Positions 6,510-11,639 of a stretch of DNA of 15,983 bases are shown here, one piece after another. Origin of the DNA: JBBPYA01 sp038200385 (GTDB lineage Bacteria > Actinomycetota > Actinomycetes > Mycobacteriales > Geodermatophilaceae); assembly GCA_038200385.1 (NCBI GenBank), contig JBBPYA010000164.1:1-15983 (forward strand). Reading direction: 5' to 3'. Under the pieces are notes generated by a model, which was not told the DNA's origin, searched no databases, and saw nothing but the letters and a program-made list of their open reading frames with translations. Positions within the stretch are counted from its first letter, which is position 1. The number at the start of each line of letters is the position of its first letter. Position numbers and translations under genes: made by a program.

Positions 6510-8009
6510 CTAGCCGCCCGACCGGGTCGGCACCGGGGCGGCGCGGCCGGCCCGGCGGTCGCTGGCCCGGCGCCACAGGTACAGCGGGAGGTACGCCGCG
6601 ATGACCACGAGCCCGGCGAAGAACAGGAACGGTCCTTCGGTGGGATCGACCACCAGCGCCGGCGAGCGCCACCCGCCGTAGGCCCAGGTGAACATGAAGA
6701 AGATGAACACGGCCAGGGCCAGCCAGCGCAGCGAACCGTGCATCCGGACCGGGCGGTGCAGCTCGGGCCGGAACTGCCGGTGCAGGAAGTAGCCGAACAG
6801 CGCGAGCGAACAGGCCAGCAGGTACCCCATGTTGGAGAAGATGTAGATCCGCAGCGGGGAACCGAACAGCACGACCAGCGCCGAGCAGACGACGTTGAAC
6901 GTCATCGCGTAGTCCGGGACGCCGTGCCGATTGGTGTGCATGAACCAGCGGGGGATGAGCCCGTCCTCGGCGACCTGGAACAGCGAGCGCCCTACACCCA
7001 TGATCGCGTTCAGCACGGACAGCAGCAGCGCGATGATCAGCGGGATCCCGATCAGCCACTTGAGCACGCCGCCGGAGGAGGTGTTGAACACCCGGCTGCT
7101 GAAGTCGGTGAAGACGGTGAGCGGGTCGAAGCTCTGCGCCGTACCGAGCACCAGCACGAAGACCAGCGGGATCGAGACGTAGATGAAGAAGCCGAACAGG
7201 CCCTCCGCGGTCATCGCGATCTTCGCGTCGCGGGCGGGGTTGCGGCACTCGCCGATGTAGCAGGCGGCCGCCTCCATGGCCAGCACCGACCAGGTCATGA
7301 CGAAGATCCAGCTCATGAAGAACGCGAAACCGCCGACTGTGCCCGGCGGGAGGTGGAAGCCGCTGAGGTTGGCGAAGGAGATCGAGCTGGGGTTGAACAG
7401 GGGCAGGAACACCAGGGCGGTCAGCGGCACAATGGACAGCAGGCCGAGGATGGTCGCGAACCGGGCACCGAGCCGGATGCCCAGCAGCGCCGGGGTCAGC
7501 ATGCCGACCAGCCCGATCATGGAGATGATGAGCACGCTCAGCGAGATCGGCGACCCGAGCGTGCCGAAGGGCAGGAAGCTGCTTCCGGCCGGCAGCCCGA
7601 ACAGGCTGGCGATGTAGGCCGAGGCCAGGATCATGTTGATCGGGGCGACCGGGAACCAGCCCAGCCAGTACGCCCAGCCGGAAATGCCGCCAACGTGCTT
7701 GGCGGTGGTCGTACCCAGCGGCTTGAACGTCTCGAAGGCGTACGACGGCAGCCCGCCGGTGCGGTCCGGCATCATGGCCGCCAACTCGGCGAGGCAGAAG
7801 CACAGCAGGACGCCGGCCGCCGTCACTGCCACGAACAACGGGACGGACGCCGCACCCAGGCTCTGCACCGCGAACGGGGCGATGCCGGTCACCAGGATGG
7901 TGCCGGCCAGGCCGATGACGAAGGCCCCCCACCAGTTCGTGCCCCGTTGCAGCGAACCGTCCTCACGCTCGGTGTGCAGCGGCGTGGCGTGCTCAGGCAT
8001 CGTCGTCAT
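6510..8009 (-). CDS. APC-superfamily amino acid/amine permease
   Basis: A 499-residue integral membrane protein with about 12 hydrophobic segments. The N-terminal region GTNWWGAFVIGLAGTILVTG leads into TM1 and carries the Gly-rich unwound-helix pattern of APC transporters. CLAELAAMMPDRTGGLPSYA in the TM2-TM3 region resembles the conserved EL..MPxxGG motif of amino-acid and ethanolamine-type permeases. ATG at 8009 is chosen because GAGGGG precedes it; a second ATG lies three codons on. The gene diverges from glnT and is followed closely by the Usp-like gene. In other actinobacteria (for example M. smegmatis, from memory) comparable glnT/glx loci are accompanied by the ammonium channel AmtB; here the transporter is APC type, pointing to an organic nitrogen compound. 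The exact substrate cannot be read from sequence. Confidence 0.88.
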   Translation of the reverse strand: MTTMPEHATPLHTEREDGSLQRGTNWWGAFVIGLAGTILVTGIAPFAVQSLGAASVPLFVAVTAAGVLLCFCLAELAAMMPDRTGGLPSYAFETFKPLGTTTAKHVGGISGWAYWLGWFPVAPINMILASAYIASLFGLPAGSSFLPFGTLGSPISLSVLIISMIGLVGMLTPALLGIRLGARFATILGLLSIVPLTALVFLPLFNPSSISFANLSGFHLPPGTVGGFAFFMSWIFVMTWSVLAMEAAACYIGECRNPARDAKIAMTAEGLFGFFIYVSIPLVFVLVLGTAQSFDPLTVFTDFSSRVFNTSSGGVLKWLIGIPLIIALLLSVLNAIMGVGRSLFQVAEDGLIPRWFMHTNRHGVPDYAMTFNVVCSALVVLFGSPLRIYIFSNMGYLLACSLALFGYFLHRQFRPELHRPVRMHGSLRWLALAVFIFFMFTWAYGGWRSPALVVDPTEGPFLFFAGLVVIAAYLPLYLWRRASDRRAGRAAPVPTRSGG

Positions 8010-8094
8010 CAGGCCCCTCACGTTCGGGTGTGAGTTGTGGCGGATCAGCGGCGGACGTGCGGGTCCGGCGTTTGCGCTGGACTTTTGTCGCCTG

Positions 8095-8124
8095 AGACTA
8101 CTCAAAGTTTCTTGACAAGCAACC
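8095..8124 (-). promoter_or_regulatory. Promoter and candidate operator of the permease-usp unit
   Basis: On the minus strand, TTGCTT (8117-8122) and TAGTCT (8095-8100) are 16 nt apart. They are fused to GGTTGCTTGTCAAGAAAC (8107-8124), which matches the glxB element at 15 of 18 positions. The 17-bp core (8107-8123) is an almost perfect palindrome with 7 of 8 arm positions paired around a central base. A transcript from here would have a leader of about 80 nt before the ATG at 8009. Confidence 0.55.
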
Positions 8125-8173
8125 CTCTGATGCGAGTCCATATCCGCATACGACGCAACTCCGACCACCACTA

Positions 8174-8234
8174 GTCGACCTCCGAGGTCGGCCGGCCACG
8201 AGCCGACCCCGCGGGGTCGGGAGCAGGAGGCGAC
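8174..8234 (+). promoter_or_regulatory. Structured leader of glnT with possible SD/anti-SD switch
   Basis: Several competing helices precede glnT. Hairpin 1 is CGACCT/AGGTCG (8176-8181 with 8185-8190). Helix 2 is GGTCGGC/GCCGACC (8186-8192 with 8202-8208). Hairpin 3 is CCGACCC/GGGTCGG around CGCG (8203-8220). GTCG-A-CCTCC (8174-8183) can also pair with GGAGGCGAC (8226-8234), which covers the ribosome binding site, with one bulged A. Hairpin 1 would free that site. The pairings are visible in sequence; a regulatory role is inferred. Confidence 0.4.
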
Positions 8235-9584
8235 ATGACTTCTCGCGAGGAACTGCAGACCAGGGCGGCGGCGGACGGGATCGAGTTCTTCTTCGCGATG
8301 TTCGTCGACATGCACGGCAAACCCTGCGCGAAGCTGGTGCCGGCGGCGTCCTTCGACGTCCTAATGGACGGTGGTGCCGGCTTCGCCGGCTTCGCCGCCG
8401 GACCGATGGGCCAGACGCCCTCGGACCCCGACATGATCGCCGTGCCCGACCCCGCGTCGTACCTGCAGATCCCGTGGCAGCCCGAGATCGCGGTGCTGCA
8501 GTGCGACATCCACGTGGACGACCAGCCCTGGCCTTTCACCCCCCGGCTCATCCTGAAGAACCAACTGGCCAAGCTCGCCGAGCGCGGCCTGACCTACAAG
8601 GCGGGGGTCGAGGCCGAGTACTTCCTGGTCGCCCGGCAGCCCGACGGCAGCGTCCGGCTCGCCGACCCGCTCGACACCGCGTCCTCGCCCTGCTACGACG
8701 TCAAGGCGCTCACCCGGATGTTCCCGCACCTGTCGCGGGTCTCGAAGTACTGCAACCAGTTGGGGTGGACCAACTACGCCAACGACCACGAGGACGCCAA
8801 CGGGCAGTTCGAGCAGAACTTCCAGTACGCCGACGCCCTCACCTCCGCCGACCGGTTGATCTTCTTCCGCTACATGGTGCACACCCTCGCCCACGAGGCC
8901 GGGATGGCGGCGACGTTCATGCCGAAGGTGTTCAGCGACCGGACCGGCAACGGGCTGCACATGCACTCCAGCCTCTGGGACGGCGACACGCCGCTGTTCC
9001 ACGACGAGAAGGACAAGCGCGGCCTGGGGATGTCGGCGATGGGGTACTCCTTCGTCGCGGGCCTCATCGAGCACGCGCGCGCCTCGATGGCCGTCACCTG
9101 CCCGACCGTGAACAGCTACAAGCGGATGGGGGTCGGGGCCCCGGCCTCGGGCGCCACCTGGGCGCCGGCGTACGGCACGTACGGCGGCAACAACCGCACC
9201 CAGATGCTGCGGATCCCCGATGGCGGTCGGGTCGAGCACCGCGGTTGCGACGGCTCGGCCAACCCCTACCTCGCGCTGACCGTCATGCTGGCCGCCGGCT
9301 TGGACGGCATCGACCGCAAGCTGGACCCGGGAGAGCCGAACACGGACAACCTGTTCGAGCTGTCCCGGGAGCAGGTGGTAGAGCGCAAGATCATCACCAT
9401 GCCGCCGACGCTGCTGCACGCCACCGAGGTACTGGTCGAGGACGGCGTGCTGCGGGAGGCCCTGGGCAAGGCCTCCGGCGGCGACTACATCGACTACTAC
9501 GCCGGGATCAAGCAGCGCGAGTTCATGGACTACCACAGCGTGGTGAGCCCCTGGGAGGTCGAGCGGTACCTGACGCTGTTCTAG
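8235..9584 (+). CDS. glnT: Type-III glutamine synthetase homologue (GlnT; possibly gamma-glutamylmethylamide synthetase, GmaS-like)
   Basis: A 449-residue member of the glutamine synthetase superfamily. The N-terminal VDMHGKPCAKLVP (about 24-36) is typical of GlnT/GmaS-type proteins. The active-site pattern is present: GVEAEYF with metal ligands E126 and E128 (by alignment by eye), NDHEDANGQFEQNF (about 183-196), GNGLHMHSS (about 238-246), NNRTQMLRIP and VEHRGCDGSANPYLA. It would activate glutamate to gamma-glutamyl phosphate and join it to ammonia or an amine. In the segment that carries the adenylylated Tyr in GlnA (NLYxLP), this protein reads NLFELS with Phe374, so adenylylation control looks lost. 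ATG at 8235 follows AGGAGG at 8225-8230. It is divergent from the permease and next to the glxBCD operon, as in rhizobial glx-glnT and methylotroph mgs-gmaS loci. True glutamine synthetase activity remains possible. Confidence 0.88.
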   Translation: MTSREELQTRAAADGIEFFFAMFVDMHGKPCAKLVPAASFDVLMDGGAGFAGFAAGPMGQTPSDPDMIAVPDPASYLQIPWQPEIAVLQCDIHVDDQPWPFTPRLILKNQLAKLAERGLTYKAGVEAEYFLVARQPDGSVRLADPLDTASSPCYDVKALTRMFPHLSRVSKYCNQLGWTNYANDHEDANGQFEQNFQYADALTSADRLIFFRYMVHTLAHEAGMAATFMPKVFSDRTGNGLHMHSSLWDGDTPLFHDEKDKRGLGMSAMGYSFVAGLIEHARASMAVTCPTVNSYKRMGVGAPASGATWAPAYGTYGGNNRTQMLRIPDGGRVEHRGCDGSANPYLALTVMLAAGLDGIDRKLDPGEPNTDNLFELSREQVVERKIITMPPTLLHATEVLVEDGVLREALGKASGGDYIDYYAGIKQREFMDYHSVVSPWEVERYLTLF

Positions 9585-9592
9585 GAGCGGCT

Positions 9593-9605
9593 GCCGGCGA
9601 CCGGC
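9593..9605. terminator. Small hairpin between convergent glnT and TetR genes
   Basis: GCCGG (9593-9597) and CCGGC (9601-9605) form a 5-bp stem with a CGA loop in the 24-nt space between two stop codons. There is no T tract on either strand; terminator function is inferred from position only. Confidence 0.25.
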
Positions 9606-9608
9606 GCG

Positions 9609-10256
9609 CTAGGACCGGCGGAAGTCCTTGGTCAGCGCCGGCTTGCTCTCCAGGTGGGACAGCCCGTTCCAGGCCAGGTTCACCAGGTGCGCGGCCACCT
9701 CGGCCTTTTTGGGGCGGCGTACCTCGAGCCACCACTGGCCGGTCAGTGCCACCATGCCGACGAGCGCCTGGGAGTAGAGCCCGGCCAGCTTCGTCTCGTA
9801 GCCGCGGGCCTTGAACTCGCCGTCGAGCAGGTACTCCACCTGGCTGGCCACGTCGTTGATCAGGCTGGAGAACGTCCCGGTGGAACTGACCACGGGGGAG
9901 TCCCGGATCAGGATGCGGAACCCGTCAGTCTCGTCCTCGATGTAGTCCAGCAGCACGTAGGCGGCCTGCTCCAGCAACACACGGGGATGCCCCCCGGACA
10001 GCGCCGAGGTGAAGCGGTCGAGCAGGCGCTGCATCTCGCGGTCCACGACGACGGCGTACAGGCCCTCCTTGCCGCCGAAGTGCTCGTACACGACCGGCTT
10101 GCTCACCCCGGCCCGGGCCGCGATCTCCTCGATGGAGGTGGCGTCGAAGCCGCGTTCGGCGAACAGGCTGCGGCCCACGTCGAGCAGTTGCTGTCGGCGT
10201 TCCTTGCCCGTCATCCGGACCCGGGCGCGCGGGACGTTGTCCTTGGCGACTGCCAT
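9609..10256 (-). CDS. TetR-family transcriptional regulator (Rv1019-like)
   Basis: A 215-residue TetR protein. The DNA-binding domain lies at about residues 17-70, with the helix-turn-helix SIEEIAARAGVSKPVVYEHF (41-60). The C-terminal all-helical ligand domain contains DETDGFRILIRDSP and ends in LVNLAWNGLSHLE. From memory the sequence and the position beside glmU resemble M. tuberculosis Rv1019. The gene follows the desaturase on the same strand after 87 nt, so it is probably co-transcribed and regulates that gene. The tandem inverted repeats at 11288-11316 are its likely operator, and an acyl-CoA ligand is plausible by analogy with FasR/DesT-type regulators. ATG at 10256 has only a distant AAGGGA; ATG at 10214 (MTGKERR) is an alternative start just before the DNA-binding domain. 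Confidence 0.86.
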   Translation of the reverse strand: MAVAKDNVPRARVRMTGKERRQQLLDVGRSLFAERGFDATSIEEIAARAGVSKPVVYEHFGGKEGLYAVVVDREMQRLLDRFTSALSGGHPRVLLEQAAYVLLDYIEDETDGFRILIRDSPVVSSTGTFSSLINDVASQVEYLLDGEFKARGYETKLAGLYSQALVGMVALTGQWWLEVRRPKKAEVAAHLVNLAWNGLSHLESKPALTKDFRRS

Positions 10257-10284
10257 CGGGTCTGCGGTTCCCTTCGTTGGTTCC

Positions 10285-10299
10285 CGCGGGCTTCCCGCG
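10285..10299 (-). promoter_or_regulatory. Hairpin in the desaturase-TetR spacer
   Basis: CGCGGG (10285-10290) and CCCGCG (10294-10299) form a 6-bp stem with a 3-nt loop, 28 nt upstream of the TetR start. It could partly separate expression of the two genes, but nothing beyond the inverted repeat supports this. Confidence 0.22.
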
Positions 10300-10343
10300 C
10301 GGATCTCTCGCGGTGTCCGGCCTCCCGGCGGCGTCAGGTCGCC

Positions 10344-11288
10344 TCAGGTCGGGTCGGCCACCGGAACCAGCTTGGAGGCGATCCGCTCGGCCGAGGGCCA
10401 GCGCACGTCCCAGACCAACCCGACCCGTTCGGCCCAGCGGATCAACCGGGCCGAGGAGTCCAACTGTCCGCGCAGGACGCCGTGCCGGGCCGCCGTCGGG
10501 TCGGCGTGGTGGCTGTTGTGCCAGGACTCGCCGAAGGACAGGATCGCCAGCGGCCAGAAATTGGCCGACTTGTCGCGGGAGGCGAACGGCCGCTCCCCAA
10601 TCGTGTGGCAGATCGAGTTGATGGACCACGTCACGTGGTGCAGGAGGCACACCCGGACCAGACCGGCCCAGAACAGCGCCGACAGCGCCCCGGCCCACGA
10701 CCAGGTGAGCAGGCCGCCCAGGACGAATGGCAGCCCCAGGCTCACTCCGACCCACAGCCCGAAGTACCGATCGACCCGGCGTACCGCGGCGTCGGCCATC
10801 AGGTCCGGCGCGTAGCGCATCCGGTTGGTCTGCGCCCGCTCGAACAACCAGCCCAGATGCGCGTAGAACATCCCCCTGAGCAGCGCCGCGAAGGAGGTGC
10901 CGAACCGCCACGGGGAATGCGGGTCGCCCTCCTGGTCGGAGAAGGCGTGGTGGCGGCGATGGTCTGCGACCCACTGGATGACCGAGCCCTGGATCGCCAT
11001 GCTGCCGGCCACCGCCAACGCGACCCGGGTCCGGCGGCCGGCCTTGAACGAGCCGTGGGTGAAGTAGCGGTGGAAGCCGATCGTGATGCCGTGCCCGGTC
11101 CCGGCGTACAGCAGGACGAAAAGCACGACATCGACCCAACCCAGCCCCCAGCCCCATACCACCGGCACCGCCGCGAGCAGCGCGAGGAACGGGATCAGCA
11201 CGACGAGGTACAGCGCGAGTTGTTCCACTCCGCTCCTGTCGTCGCCCATCATCGGCTGGGGCGTGGCGCGGGGCAGCGTGGCCGTCAT
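10344..11288 (-). CDS. Fatty acid (acyl-CoA/acyl-lipid) desaturase
   Basis: A 314-residue membrane-bound di-iron desaturase. All three histidine boxes are present: HRYFTH (73-78), HRRHH (110-114) and HNSHH (257-261). Hydrophobic segments flank them, including one at about 25-48 and another at about 51-70. The enzyme would insert a cis double bond (delta-9 type by family) into saturated fatty acyl chains at the membrane and so adjust fluidity. The ATG at 11288 has no ribosome binding site, but TACGGT lies exactly 6 nt upstream on the minus strand, which fits a leaderless mRNA. The frame is open further upstream, but that part overlaps the tRNA gene and is not coding. It is followed by the TetR gene, and its start codon abuts a pair of inverted repeats, so it is probably repressed by that regulator. 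Confidence 0.88.
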   Translation of the reverse strand: MTATLPRATPQPMMGDDRSGVEQLALYLVVLIPFLALLAAVPVVWGWGLGWVDVVLFVLLYAGTGHGITIGFHRYFTHGSFKAGRRTRVALAVAGSMAIQGSVIQWVADHRRHHAFSDQEGDPHSPWRFGTSFAALLRGMFYAHLGWLFERAQTNRMRYAPDLMADAAVRRVDRYFGLWVGVSLGLPFVLGGLLTWSWAGALSALFWAGLVRVCLLHHVTWSINSICHTIGERPFASRDKSANFWPLAILSFGESWHNSHHADPTAARHGVLRGQLDSSARLIRWAERVGLVWDVRWPSAERIASKLVPVADPT

Positions 11289-11316
11289 TACGACACCGTA
11301 ACCTACGCAAGCGTAA
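11288..11316 (-). promoter_or_regulatory. Tandem TetR-type operators at the desaturase start
   Basis: Two adjacent inverted repeats of the same form occur in plus-strand reading: TTACG-ACAC-CGTAA (11288-11301) and CTACG-CAAG-CGTAA (11303-11316). They are 15 bp apart and together cover the promoter-proximal region and the first base of the start codon. The arrangement fits binding of two TetR dimers, most simply by the product of the gene downstream of the desaturase. No similar repeat is seen just before the TetR gene itself. Confidence 0.6.
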
Positions 11317-11371
11317 GTTGCCTGCCGTGGCTCGACGGTCGCGGCTGGGTACGCTGCTCTGACGCGGGCGG

Positions 11372-11444
11372 TGGGGGATGGGGTAATCGGCAGCCCGCCG
11401 GCCTTTGGAGCCGTGCAGTCTCGGTTCGAGTCCGAGTCCCCCAG
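11372..11444 (+). tRNA. tRNA-Gln (anticodon UUG)
   Basis: A complete cloverleaf can be drawn. The acceptor stem is TGGGGGA (11372-11378) with TCCCCCA (11437-11443), and the discriminator base is G11444. The D arm lies in GGGTAATCGGCAGCCC, the anticodon loop is CTTTGGA with TTG as anticodon, and the T arm is CTCGG-TTCGAGT-CCGAG. The U1-A72 closing pair and the D-arm sequence are typical of actinobacterial tRNA-Gln. The CCA end is not encoded (GCC then C). The anticodon stem CCGGC/GCCGT has one C-U mismatch at its outer pair. Confidence 0.9.
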
Positions 11445-11450
11445 CCCGCC

Positions 11451-11469
11451 GCGTACTTCCCGTGTACGC
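11451..11469 (+). terminator. Hairpin just downstream of tRNA-Gln
   Basis: GCGTAC (11451-11456) pairs perfectly with GTACGC (11464-11469) around a 7-nt loop, beginning 7 nt after the tRNA 3' end. It may define or help mature the tRNA 3' end. There is no T tract. Confidence 0.35.
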
Positions 11470-11478
11470 CGGTGTACC

Positions 11479-11590
11479 GCCGTGATCATGGGCTTCAACC
11501 GGTCAGGGCTGGCAGATCCCCATGATCACGGCCAGGTGGGCGGCGGATCTCCATGATCACGGTCGCGTAGACGGCGGCCCATGATCACGG
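11479..11590. repeat. CATGATCACGG repeat cluster between tRNA-Gln and glmU
   Basis: CATGATCACGG occurs as direct copies at 11521, 11552 and 11580 (31 and 28 bp apart) and once inverted at 11480-11490. The inverted copy and the first direct copy form a perfect 14-bp inverted repeat (11479-11492 with 11519-11532) around 26 nt. GATC followed by C or T and then C precedes two of the direct copies (CAGATCCC, CGGATCTC). Each unit contains the TGATCA palindrome. I see no gene in this stretch. Confidence 0.75.
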
Positions 11591-11624
11591 CGGTCGGGCC
11601 GCGCGCGCCGCCCGTCGGCGCGGA

Positions 11625-11639
11625 TAGATTGGCGACGTG
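11625..11639 (+). promoter_or_regulatory. -10 box for a leaderless glmU-prsA transcript
   Basis: TAGATT (11625-11630) is a TANNNT-type -10 element ending exactly 6 nt before the GTG start of glmU. There is no Shine-Dalgarno sequence in that gap, so the transcript probably starts at the initiation codon. No clear -35 is visible. Confidence 0.5.

Noticed and set aside
6499..7932. The upstream part of the long minus-strand frame that ends with the Usp-like protein.
   Set aside because: This part is an out-of-frame shadow of the permease; only the portion after the permease stop resembles a protein family.
6738..8033. A 431-codon plus-strand open frame opposite the permease.
   Set aside because: The translation is Gln/Glu/Asp/Arg/His-rich, the reverse image of a membrane protein's hydrophobic codons; not a gene.
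8112..8117. TTGACA on the plus strand as a -35 for glnT.
   Set aside because: No TANNNT -10 occurs at 15-19 nt downstream; the hexamer is better explained as part of the palindromic element on the minus-strand promoter.
9654..11525. A 623-codon plus-strand open frame across TetR, the desaturase and the tRNA.
   Set aside because: It is antisense to well-supported genes and runs through the tRNA gene; the translation has no family pattern.
11479..11590. Possible CRISPR array at the CATGATCACGG repeats.
   Set aside because: The units are only 11 bp, the spacing is uneven, one copy is inverted and no cas gene is near.
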